Positions 41,811 to 50,238 of a stretch of DNA of 64,000 nt are shown here, in pieces. The DNA lies in assembly GCA_965227155.1 (NCBI GenBank), contig OZ245731.1, positions 2,356,001 through 2,420,000 on the forward strand, written 5' to 3'. The stretch comes from UBA6059 sp965227155 (GTDB taxonomy: Bacteria; Bacteroidota; Bacteroidia; Cytophagales; Cyclobacteriaceae). The position numbers and the translations under genes are program-made. Positions within the stretch are counted from its first letter, which is position 1. Each line of letters starts with the position of its first letter. Below the pieces are notes generated by a model. That model saw nothing but the letters and a program-made list of their open reading frames with translations, had not been told where the DNA came from and made no database searches.

Positions 41811-43787
41811 CTATTGTACGCGCTGCTGAAAGTTTCGGATGCCTTCCTGCGCGCCGCTAATGTAAAGCAGGTCGTGTTGGTGAATCACCTCATCACCCTG
41901 AATATGGTTGATAAGCTGACCATCCCGGCTAATAGCCAGGATCGTGATACCAAAGTTTTTGCGGATATCAGCTTTCTCAATGGCGTGCCCAACAATGGAA
42001 CCCGAGTCTGCACCCACCTTAACACAGGTCACTTTAAAATCAGGAATCTGTGTAGGCCTACTGCTTGTTCTGGCAGTTTTGGTGTTGATCAGCAGGTTGT
42101 AATCATTGGCCCTGATATTCTCAATGAGTAATTGGATCTCGTCTTCAGGTACCATGTAGTTGTGCATGACTTTCGAAAAGATTTCTATGCTGGTCTCGTA
42201 CTCCTCAGGAATAACTTCATCTGCACCTAAGGCAAGCAATTCCTCTATTTCCTTTACATATCGGGTTCTTACTATGGTGTACACCCTTTGGGATAAGGTG
42301 CGTATAGCTGACAAAATATACTTGGTAGCCTCCGGATCTGATATGGCGATGGAGACGATTCGGGCTTTGTTTACCCGGACGGTTTCCAGGAGGTGATCCT
42401 GGGTGGCATCTCCGTAGATGATTGGTTCGCCTTTGGCTTTTTCCTGTTTAACGGTCTGCGGATTGAGTTCGATGATTACATAGGGGATCCTGGCATATTT
42501 TGCTGCTCTGGCTACATTGGTACCATTTACACCATAGCCAATTATGATCAGGTGGTCATCGAGATCAACCTGCTCTTCTATCTCTCCCATATCCGGCAGT
42601 GGTATGGGCTCCTGCCCTTTTTGCAATACGGCACTGAATTTATTGGCAATGCTATTGGCATACATAAAAACAAAGGGCGTGAGCAGCATGGTCACAATAG
42701 AAATGGCAAGAAAATACTGATTGGTAGCTTCTGTAAGCAATCCGTTTTCAACCCCAACTTTGGAAAGGATAAAAGCAAATTCTCCAATTTGAAATAAGGA
42801 CAACCCAGTGAGTATGACTGTAGGTGTTGGATATTTCAGCAACCTGGTAATGGCTGCCACAGCAGCTGATTTTACGAAAAGCACGCAAGCCGCCAGCCCA
42901 ATAATGGCAAAGGCATTAGAAATGAAGAAGTTCAGATCCAGCAGCATACCAACAGAAATGAAAAAGAAACTGGTAAACAGCTCCCTGAACGGTAGAATAA
43001 TGCTGGTAGCCTGATGGCTATAGTCTGATTCGGAAATGATCAGGCCTGCCAGGAAGGCACCAAGCGCCAGTGATAGGCCAGCTTCGGCAGTAACAAGTGC
43101 TACCAAAAAGCAGATGGTGATGGTAGTAAGCAGGAAAAGTTCTTTGTTTTTGGTTTTTACTACTGCATACATCAAGCGAGGTACGATGTATCGGGCACTA
43201 ACCAATGCCAGCACTACCACCAATACAGACTTGATGGCCAGGGAAAGCAGCTCCTCGCCTACATTGGCAGTCTTTCCGGCCAAAATGGGGGTTAGTAACA
43301 TCATAGGTACCACAATAATGTCCTGGAAGATCAATATGCCGAGGGCATTGCGCCCGTGGGCTGTATTGATTTCGTTTCTTTCCTGGAGCAGATTCAGTAC
43401 AATAGCGGTACTGGAAAGTGAGAAAAGAAAGCCTATAAAAACGGCTTTGTTCCACGAATAGCCGAAAAACCAGGCAATGGCAGCAGCTACGCCTATCGAA
43501 AGCAATACCTGAAAACTCCCCCCAATAAAGACAGTGCGCCGGATGGATATGAGCTGCTTGATGGACAATTCCATACCAATGACAAACAGCAGCATGATAA
43601 CCCCAATCTCAGAGATAAGCTCTATCTCTTTGTGTGCATCAATGAGACTAAGCCCAAATGGCCCGATAATAATTCCCGTAATCAAAAAACCCAAAATAGA
43701 GGGTAGCTTAATCCGCTGCAGTAGAAAAACCACAATGACAGAGAAAAGCAGTAAAATCAAAAGATCAGTTAAAAGAGGAAAATGCAT
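41811..43787 (-). CDS. CPA2 monovalent cation:proton antiporter (KefB/Ybal type) with RCK domain
   Basis: A 658-residue protein. Residues 1-385 hold about 12-13 transmembrane helices of the CPA2 family (GFLFSLSSTAIVLNLL, LSLALGAFLAGLIISES). Residues 410-535 form a TrkA_N/RCK domain (HLIIIGYGVNGTNVARAAKY with the Rossmann glycines). Residues 570-655 form a TrkA_C domain. It is predicted to exchange K+ or Na+ for H+ under nucleotide control. It stands alone; the kinase gene at 44.0 kb is divergent. Confidence 0.88.
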   Translation of the reverse strand: MHFPLLTDLLILLLFSVIVVFLLQRIKLPSILGFLITGIIIGPFGLSLIDAHKEIELISEIGVIMLLFVIGMELSIKQLISIRRTVFIGGSFQVLLSIGVAAAIAWFFGYSWNKAVFIGFLFSLSSTAIVLNLLQERNEINTAHGRNALGILIFQDIIVVPMMLLTPILAGKTANVGEELLSLAIKSVLVVVLALVSARYIVPRLMYAVVKTKNKELFLLTTITICFLVALVTAEAGLSLALGAFLAGLIISESDYSHQATSIILPFRELFTSFFFISVGMLLDLNFFISNAFAIIGLAACVLFVKSAAVAAITRLLKYPTPTVILTGLSLFQIGEFAFILSKVGVENGLLTEATNQYFLAISIVTMLLTPFVFMYANSIANKFSAVLQKGQEPIPLPDMGEIEEQVDLDDHLIIIGYGVNGTNVARAAKYARIPYVIIELNPQTVKQEKAKGEPIIYGDATQDHLLETVRVNKARIVSIAISDPEATKYILSAIRTLSQRVYTIVRTRYVKEIEELLALGADEVIPEEYETSIEIFSKVMHNYMVPEDEIQLLIENIRANDYNLLINTKTARTSSRPTQIPDFKVTCVKVGADSGSIVGHAIEKADIRKNFGITILAISRDGQLINHIQGDEVIHQHDLLYISGAQEGIRNFQQRVQ

Positions 43788-44045
43788 AACAACGGATTCA
43801 AATTATTCTATGGCCCTGATTTGCCAAAGTACATCTAAAATATAGCAAAAAGCAGTTAGCCTGGCAGGGTATTGGATAAAATATAATCTCACCTGGTAAT
43901 TGCAGGAACATTATGCCAACAACTTAGTTGCCACATGAAAGAACATACGTTATCCGTCATTTTATTTGATTATCATAAAAAAAAATTTGTAACTATAGCT
44001 AAAAGCTGAATAAGTTATAAATTGGTAAGACGGAAAACCACCACT

Positions 44046-46847
44046 ATGCTTTGTCAATTTATTGATGTTTTTGGTAAGGATTTAGCAGCTGTTAAGGCAT
44101 TGATTAATGATCTGGACGGGGGTTATACCTATGTGCTTACTAATGTAAGTGGATATGTGGTGAAAAATATTCGTCCAAATAACAATAATTATTTTGTTAT
44201 CAATAATGATAAATCCGTTACCGTTTCATCTGGGCAGGTATATCTTCTGTCCGATCTCTATAATTTTGAATTTGATGGACAGAAATTAACGCCGGTACGA
44301 AAAAAAGCCCGACTGTCTAAGCAAATATTAGCCGGTGATCTGTTAAAACTTATCACAGAAAACTTTCCTGAGGGAACGATTTCATTATTTGACCCTCATC
44401 TCAATGTCATTTTTACGCAAGGTGAGGGTTATGCCAAATACGGAATGGACCCTGATCTCCTCATTGGGAAAAATGCCAAAGACTTTTTACTTCCTGAAAT
44501 TCTGGAGGGTATTACTGCCTTTTCAAACGATCTGAAACCTGATGATACAGTAAGCTTTGAGGCTGCGTATGAAAAATCTATCTACAGAAATACAATCAAG
44601 GCTATTTCTGATCAAAAAGGCATTATTGAGTACTATTTGCTCAGAACGGTAGACGTAACTGTGATGAAAAGTCAGTCGGATGAGATCAGGCGGCAAAAGA
44701 ACAAGTACGAATCAATATTTTCGGCGCTTGATAGAAGTGCGCTGGTATCTATCACCTCTAAAGATGGGACCGTTCAGCACGTAAATAAAGCTTTTGTAGA
44801 TACCTACGGCTACAATAAAAATGAACTGATAGGAGAGAATCACAATATCCTATCCAGTAATCATCATCCTGGGCATTTTTGGAAAAATCTTTGGGAGACA
44901 ATCTCTGATGGTGGTATATGGCGGAACGAGATTAAAAATGTGGCTAAAAATGGAAGTGCTATTTGGGTGGATACTGTAATCGCCCCGATTTACGATGCAA
45001 AGCAGCAGATAGAGGGTTACTTGAATGTAGCCTATCCGATAACAGAAAAGAAAGAACTTGAGATAAGCTTAAAGGAAAGTGAGGCTCAGTTTAAATATAT
45101 GGTAGAGGCTAGTCAGGAAATAGTGGCGGTACATGAACCTGATGGTCGATACAAGTATGTATCCCCTGCCTTAGAGAGGGTAACTGGCTTTAAGCCGTCA
45201 GAAATGATCGGCGTGAATCCTTATGCATATTTTCATCCTGATGATGTAAAAAGAATAGAAGAGGATTCTCATAATCCTGTATTAAGGGGTGAAAAGAATA
45301 AAAATATTCAGTACCGCTTCAGGATTAAGTCTGGTGAATATTTGTGGTTTGATACTTATACAGATCCTATTTTCAATGATCATGGCGAAGTGGTTTCCTT
45401 ACTGACTGGCTCAAGAGATATTACCGCACTCAAGGAGTATGAATTGGACCTGGAGGAAAGCAAGCAAAAGCTCATTGATATTACCGATAGTATACCGGGA
45501 GCGGTAATCCGATATGTACTGCACCCTGACGGAACTGATGAAATCGAATTTGCCAGTAGAGGTGTAGAGCAACTGTGGCAGCTCTCACCGGAGGAAGTCA
45601 TTAAGGATGCCAGCAAAGCTTGGTCAAGGGTTCATCCTGATGATATCAATACAGTAAAAATATCCATCGAAAAGTCGTTAGCATCATTGAGTTTCTGGAA
45701 TACCACCTACCGGGTGGTCTTTCCTGATGGCAAAGTGAAATGGCACAGCGCCTTTGGAAACCCCAAAAAGTTACCAAACGGGAATATATTGTTCAATACA
45801 ATTGTCAATGATGTTACTGAAAATAAGGAAGCAGAATTTCAACACCTTAAAGCATTAAATCAGCTTCAGCTCGCTGTGGACACGGCAAATCTAGGGGTGT
45901 GGGAGTTGGATCTCTCTACCAGGCAATTGCAGTGGAACAATCAGATCATGAAAATTTATGAATCTACGGATGAGCATTTCGGGGGACATATAGATGACTT
46001 TCTAAATGCCGTCCATCGTGATGATGTGGCGCTGGCAAGGAGTGAGCTCGACAAGATTATCAGAGGAGAAGTAGTGAAGAATGTACGCTACCGAATCCTT
46101 ACCCCGCAGGGTAAAGTCAAACACATCTATGCTTCCGGGTCACCCCTTAAAGATGATCAGGGAAAGATTACCCGCCTGATCGGGATTAACCTTGATGTGT
46201 CACAAATTGTGCATTTCGAGGAGCAACTCAAAGAGGCGCTGGAGCAAAAGGATAGCCTTTTCATAGAGCTTCATCATCGCATTAAAAATAATCTGCAGAT
46301 GGTGAGTAGTCTTATGTTTATCAAATCAGATACCGAAAAGGACCCACGATTAGAGAGCTTTGTAAAGGAAACCTCCGCTCGTATCAATAGCATTTCCACG
46401 ATCCACGAGCAGCTGTTGCAAATGCAAGAGGTGAACAGACTGGATGCTGCCCATTATCTTTCAGAGCTCGCCCGAAGGCTGGTCAATACTTATTCACTGG
46501 ATAGAAAAAAAATAGAACTGGTACAGAATTGTAAGCGGCATGTATTATCTACTGATATTGTATTAACACTAGGCCTGGTGCTCAATGAAGTAATATCCAA
46601 CAGCATCAAGCATGCCTATAGTGAAGATCAACCCGGCAGGGTACATCTTAATTTTCACAAAAGTGATGGCCAATATACACTAGAAATTTATGATGAGGGG
46701 ATTGGATTACCTGAGGAAGTCCTACATGGAAAGAACTTATCCTATGGTATGCAATTGATCCATCTCTTTAGCGACCAAATCAACGCTGAGCTTACCATTG
46801 AGAATAGAGATGGTGCCTATTTCAATTTGTGCTTTCAGTTAGACTAA
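44046..46847 (+). CDS. PAS sensor kinase of the HisKA_2 family with a degenerate CheB-like N-terminus
   Basis: A 933-residue cytoplasmic kinase from the ATG at 44046 (an upstream TTG at 44022 is less likely). Residues 1-95 align loosely with the first half of CheB in the 24.7-kb kinase, but the GASAGG Ser motif is replaced by VFGKDL and the rest of CheB is missing. Four to six PAS domains fill about 100-725. HisKA_2 begins with IELHHRIKNNLQMVSSL (phospho-His near 750). HATPase_c follows with NEVISNSIKHAY and DEGIGLP. One PAS block (YFHPDDVKRIEEDSHNPVL) is very close to one in the 24.7-kb kinase. No cognate regulator is adjacent. Its stop overlaps the convergent arsC-like stop by 9 bases. Confidence 0.85.
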   Translation: MLCQFIDVFGKDLAAVKALINDLDGGYTYVLTNVSGYVVKNIRPNNNNYFVINNDKSVTVSSGQVYLLSDLYNFEFDGQKLTPVRKKARLSKQILAGDLLKLITENFPEGTISLFDPHLNVIFTQGEGYAKYGMDPDLLIGKNAKDFLLPEILEGITAFSNDLKPDDTVSFEAAYEKSIYRNTIKAISDQKGIIEYYLLRTVDVTVMKSQSDEIRRQKNKYESIFSALDRSALVSITSKDGTVQHVNKAFVDTYGYNKNELIGENHNILSSNHHPGHFWKNLWETISDGGIWRNEIKNVAKNGSAIWVDTVIAPIYDAKQQIEGYLNVAYPITEKKELEISLKESEAQFKYMVEASQEIVAVHEPDGRYKYVSPALERVTGFKPSEMIGVNPYAYFHPDDVKRIEEDSHNPVLRGEKNKNIQYRFRIKSGEYLWFDTYTDPIFNDHGEVVSLLTGSRDITALKEYELDLEESKQKLIDITDSIPGAVIRYVLHPDGTDEIEFASRGVEQLWQLSPEEVIKDASKAWSRVHPDDINTVKISIEKSLASLSFWNTTYRVVFPDGKVKWHSAFGNPKKLPNGNILFNTIVNDVTENKEAEFQHLKALNQLQLAVDTANLGVWELDLSTRQLQWNNQIMKIYESTDEHFGGHIDDFLNAVHRDDVALARSELDKIIRGEVVKNVRYRILTPQGKVKHIYASGSPLKDDQGKITRLIGINLDVSQIVHFEEQLKEALEQKDSLFIELHHRIKNNLQMVSSLMFIKSDTEKDPRLESFVKETSARINSISTIHEQLLQMQEVNRLDAAHYLSELARRLVNTYSLDRKKIELVQNCKRHVLSTDIVLTLGLVLNEVISNSIKHAYSEDQPGRVHLNFHKSDGQYTLEIYDEGIGLPEEVLHGKNLSYGMQLIHLFSDQINAELTIENRDGAYFNLCFQLD

Positions 46848-47462
46848 GGAAGCTTGGACTTGCTGCATCACAAATAATAACTCAGCACCTATTTGCCTTG
46901 ATCTTTCGTCATAGCGCTCAGCTTCTTCAGCTGTATCATCATAGGCTTTGGGGTCCAGGTAGCTAAGCGGTATGCGTAGCTCAGCACCTGGTATAAACGG
47001 GCAATTGGCTTCCGCATGATCACAAGTCATCGCTGCTACAAAGTCTGAGAAAGGGTTTGTAGGATCATCATACATCTTTGAATATAAAACCAATGGAGGT
47101 TTACCATGGGTATAGGTAACAGCATATTGAGGGTTTTCTCCCTCGACTTTGTCGATGAAAAACCCGCTCCGCTCAAGGCTGGCAATGGTTCTGGTATTAC
47201 ATGCAGTGACTTCAGTACCTCCTGAGAAGCACTCTACAGGCAAGCCCAGGTGATATGCCACTGCGGTTCCCAATACCTGTGCCAATTGGCTTCTGCGGGA
47301 GTTGTGTGTACAGATGAAATTCAGCTTGACCATTTCAGATCGCTTGATTTTCGCCTTTATGTGATCAATAAGGGGCTTAAGGATTGCCTTTCGCCCCTCT
47401 GGTATTTCCATATGGCTGAATTCCGTCAATAGTGCTTCCAATGGAGGTAGCAAGTTATTCAT
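46839..47462 (-). CDS. Low-molecular-weight phosphatase-fold arsenate reductase-like protein
   Basis: A 207-residue protein. After a 45-residue helical extension comes the LMW-PTP/ArsC P-loop CTHNSRRSQ (Cys near residue 50), and a later cysteine-bearing segment MTCDHAEANCPF and GAELRIPLSYLDPKAYDD with the acid loop. The C-X5-R loop plus extra cysteines fit a thioredoxin-type arsenate reductase or a related phosphatase; in Bacteroidota this form commonly accompanies arsM. It is the last gene of the arsR-arsM-arsC-like operon. Confidence 0.75.
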   Translation of the reverse strand: MNNLLPPLEALLTEFSHMEIPEGRKAILKPLIDHIKAKIKRSEMVKLNFICTHNSRRSQLAQVLGTAVAYHLGLPVECFSGGTEVTACNTRTIASLERSGFFIDKVEGENPQYAVTYTHGKPPLVLYSKMYDDPTNPFSDFVAAMTCDHAEANCPFIPGAELRIPLSYLDPKAYDDTAEEAERYDERSRQIGAELLFVMQQVQASLV

Positions 47463-47496
47463 GGTTTCCTATGCTCAATTTTTTATTCGAAAAATG

Positions 47497-48381
47497 CTAA
47501 CAGCAACCAGACCCGGGCAAGCAATCTGATGATTGTAGCGCTGAAAGCCTGATTTTAGGTTTTGATTGGGTTGTTCCGGGCTTTTCTGCATAAACGGTAA
47601 TGCTGAAAATGCCTGTTCCACCCTGATTGAAGGCTGCAATCTCTTCAGGGGAAAGATATTTGCCTAGAATGTCATCAGGGATACTGATGGGCTTTTCTTT
47701 TTGTAAAGCGACATTTTGGAAGCCTGCATCTGCAATATGCTGTAGATAATCAGTTTTTTGAATGGCACCTGCAACACAACCGGCATACATCTCTGCATCT
47801 TTCTTCAATGCCTGCGGTAATTCTCCAACCAGCACAATATCTGAAATGCTAAAATGGCCTCCGGGCTTCAATACACGGAAGATTTCCCCGATTACTTTTT
47901 GTTTGTTGGGGACCAGGTTGAGCACGCAGTTACTCACAATTACATCAGCAACATTATCGCTGACAGGCATATCATCGATATCACCTTCACGAAACTCTAC
48001 ATTGTTATAGCCTAGCTTTTCAGCATTTTGCCTTGCCTTTTTGATCATCGCCATTGTGAAATCAATACCAATCACTTTGCCTTCTGCACCTGTTTCATGG
48101 CGGGCCACAAAGCAATCGTTTCCTGCTCCTGAGCCAAGGTCTATGACCGTATCACCCTTCCTGATTTGGGCAAATTGCGTTGGTAAGCCACAGCCCAGCC
48201 CCAGATCGGCATCTTCCACATAACCGTCCGTACCGGTATAATCGTCCATCATGATATTGTACACTTTATTGGATGGCGTGGTAGCGCCACAGCAAGAGGA
48301 GGCATTTTCCGCTTTACCTTGTTCGGCTATTTTGGCATATCTATCCTTGACACTCGATTTTAATATTTCTTCGTTTTCCAT
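47497..48381 (-). CDS. arsM: Arsenite S-adenosylmethionine methyltransferase
   Basis: A 294-residue class I methyltransferase. The SAM motif is VIDLGSGAGNDCFVA (about residues 80-94). The conserved ArsM cysteines appear in GLGCGLPT (about 61-68), SNCVLNLVP (about 149-157) and YAGCVAGAI (about 197-205), with an extra SSCCG pair near residue 30 and a GSGCC tail. The three core cysteines bind As(III), which is methylated to volatile or less toxic forms. It lies 43 bases downstream of arsR, with an ArsR-like operator in that gap. Confidence 0.92.
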   Translation of the reverse strand: MENEEILKSSVKDRYAKIAEQGKAENASSCCGATTPSNKVYNIMMDDYTGTDGYVEDADLGLGCGLPTQFAQIRKGDTVIDLGSGAGNDCFVARHETGAEGKVIGIDFTMAMIKKARQNAEKLGYNNVEFREGDIDDMPVSDNVADVIVSNCVLNLVPNKQKVIGEIFRVLKPGGHFSISDIVLVGELPQALKKDAEMYAGCVAGAIQKTDYLQHIADAGFQNVALQKEKPISIPDDILGKYLSPEEIAAFNQGGTGIFSITVYAEKPGTTQSKPKIRLSALQSSDCLPGSGCC

Positions 48382-48388
48382 GATTATC

Positions 48389-48406
48389 TTATTGCAATAT
48401 TGCGAT
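48389..48406 (-). promoter_or_regulatory. Putative ArsR operator before arsM
   Basis: TTATTGCAATATTGCGAT, containing the palindrome GCAATATTGC, is 16/18 identical to the site upstream of arsR and lies 7 bases before the arsM start codon. Confidence 0.7.
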
Positions 48407-48424
48407 TAATAGATTCAAATTTTT

Positions 48425-48760
48425 TTAGCAGCAACCTTCCTTAGAAAGAATTTCTACCTGGTCAAAAATGGTATTGAATTGTTCTTTGATTTCATTCCAT
48501 CGGCTTTTATTGATACAGTAGTTTACCCGTGCACCTTCTATCGTACCCTGTATGATGCCTACCTCTTTCAGCTCTCGAAGGTGCTGGCTGATGGTCGCTT
48601 GAGCAAGTCCCAACTCCTGCACTAAATCGCCATTGATGCAGGCATTTGCTTTCAATAAATACTGAATAATGGCTATGCGGGCCGGATGTGCAAAAGCCTT
48701 TGCGGCTTTAGCGATATCATTTTGTGTTTCGGTAAAAAGATCAGCTCTGGTTACACCCAT
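48425..48760 (-). CDS. arsR: ArsR-family metalloregulator
   Basis: A 111-residue winged-helix repressor from the ATG at 48760 (MGVTRADLF). A longer frame begins at 48811 but runs through the operator. Features are AFAHPARIAIIQYLL, the recognition helix ATISQHLRELKEVGII and the wing VNYCINKSR. The usual ELCVCDL arsenic site is absent; cysteines at NACING (about 38), YCIN and the terminal EGCC could form the As(III) site. It is expected to repress the arsR-arsM-arsC-like operon. Confidence 0.88.
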   Translation of the reverse strand: MGVTRADLFTETQNDIAKAAKAFAHPARIAIIQYLLKANACINGDLVQELGLAQATISQHLRELKEVGIIQGTIEGARVNYCINKSRWNEIKEQFNTIFDQVEILSKEGCC

Positions 48761-48772
48761 CGGTTTAATATT

Positions 48773-48790
48773 ATATTGCAATATTACGAT
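48773..48790 (-). promoter_or_regulatory. Putative ArsR operator before arsR
   Basis: ATATTGCAATATTACGAT carries the perfect 12-base palindrome ATATTGCAATAT, 12 bases before the arsR start codon, and matches the arsM site at 16 of 18 positions. Confidence 0.72.
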
Positions 48791-48873
48791 GAATAGGATA
48801 AAAACCATCATGATAGATGGTTTATTTTGAAAAGCGTATTTGTGAAGTGTAAATGAAGACCTTTAAGAATTGC

Positions 48874-50238
48874 TTAAAATAATTCACTTAGTAATGCTTC
48901 AAACTCCTCAGACAAATACATAGCCTGTCCATTGTGACCTACACCTTGTACAAGGCGTTTTTGGTGCTTATGGTTAGGGAAATTGAGTTCCATGTAAGTG
49001 TACATATTTTCCCCACGGTCAAATCGTGTGCTTCCCAGTAAAGTGGCAGCACAATTTGTTTGATTCAATGCCCCATCAGGTCCGGTGCCATTGCCTAAAA
49101 AATAGATAATTGCCCTGTCGACAAATTGCGTCGACAATTGTTCATCGTTGGTATTGCTGAGATAGGGAGGCTTATTTCTGCTGCCCATTGGCCAAATATT
49201 GTATCCTGTGCAGTTGGTAGGAGTATATAGTTGACCATTATTTTCATTGAGTCGTTGGTCATCAGGATAAAAGAAATACTGGCTGTTGGCTACCACATAC
49301 TGCATTTCTATGTCTGTATTCAATGATTCGACAGCATTGGATGCACCGTATACATGCGTGAACAGGCCTCCTGACGAATGCCCGGTAATGACTATTTTTT
49401 TGAGTGCAGGGTATTTACCAACATCACCAAGGTGTGTGACTATAGAGTCAATCACAGCAAAGGAAGATAGGCTTAGATCACTTTCGGAATCTCTGCCCTC
49501 ACGCCATCCTGTATTTGACCAAAACAAGTCACCAGCCTGTGCTTCATCATCCACTTTGAATTGAGGTGCAATTAGTAACGTATTTTCCTCCCGGCTGGTC
49601 TTCTGTAATGCAGATGAAACCCAGTTGAAGTAGTCATTATTATTTCTGTTGATGCCATGAATCACAATCAGGGCATATTCTAAGGCTTCTGCATTTTGAG
49701 TATTCTCCAGGCTATAATTGCTGTAATAGTTTAATGTGCCATTTTCACTGCCAGATGAAAATTGCCATTGCCTGAGGCAGTCATTCGTAGCGCTGCTGCA
49801 AGCCTGCACATTGGTATTATTTTCATCCTGTGCTACACTAAACGAAAAATTTAAGGGCTGCTGCAATACACCACCATTGGCACCAATAGCCCCGGATAGG
49901 CTTACCTGATAGGTTTTGCCCGGCTCCAGTTCAGGGGTAATGAGGGCACGTGTGCCTGAGCTTTGAAGCGTAACGGTAAAAGCTGTGGGCTGACCGTCAG
50001 AACTTATAGCTAGTGCCGATTCAAAAGCCTGCGCAGATAATGTATTGGAAAAAGTAAGGGCGATGGTAGCACTGCTGCTTACATTATCATTTGCATTGGT
50101 AATGTTTGATCCATCAATGGTACCGGATAGAAAGCTAACCACTTCAAGCTCTTTGTTTTCAGAGCCACAGCTCAATAGAAATAAGGCTGACATTAAAAAT
50201 GCCAGCCCTAAGAATCCTTTATTGAATATTAGTCTCAT
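48874..50238 (-). CDS. Ig-like plus alpha/beta-hydrolase lipoprotein
   Basis: A 454-residue surface lipoprotein. The signal peptide ends in the lipobox LLSC (Cys about 24). Residues 34-135 form a bacterial Ig-like (Big_5) domain. Residues 150-454 form an alpha/beta hydrolase: IVIHGINRN oxyanion region, nucleophile elbow GHSSGG (Ser about 288) and a C-terminal VGHNG histidine. Several cysteine pairs (ACSSATNDC, NCTGY, TNCAATL) suggest disulfides. Its start overlaps the upstream lipoprotein stop (ATGA). It is a likely extracellular esterase or lipase; the substrate is unknown. It is the last gene of the Sus locus. Confidence 0.78.
   Translation of the reverse strand: MRLIFNKGFLGLAFLMSALFLLSCGSENKELEVVSFLSGTIDGSNITNANDNVSSSATIALTFSNTLSAQAFESALAISSDGQPTAFTVTLQSSGTRALITPELEPGKTYQVSLSGAIGANGGVLQQPLNFSFSVAQDENNTNVQACSSATNDCLRQWQFSSGSENGTLNYYSNYSLENTQNAEALEYALIVIHGINRNNNDYFNWVSSALQKTSREENTLLIAPQFKVDDEAQAGDLFWSNTGWREGRDSESDLSLSSFAVIDSIVTHLGDVGKYPALKKIVITGHSSGGLFTHVYGASNAVESLNTDIEMQYVVANSQYFFYPDDQRLNENNGQLYTPTNCTGYNIWPMGSRNKPPYLSNTNDEQLSTQFVDRAIIYFLGNGTGPDGALNQTNCAATLLGSTRFDRGENMYTYMELNFPNHKHQKRLVQGVGHNGQAMYLSEEFEALLSELF

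Noticed and set aside
41802..43845. Several plus-strand open frames of 78-141 residues opposite the CPA2 antiporter
   Set aside because: They are shadows of a clear 658-residue antiporter on the minus strand, with no motif of their own.
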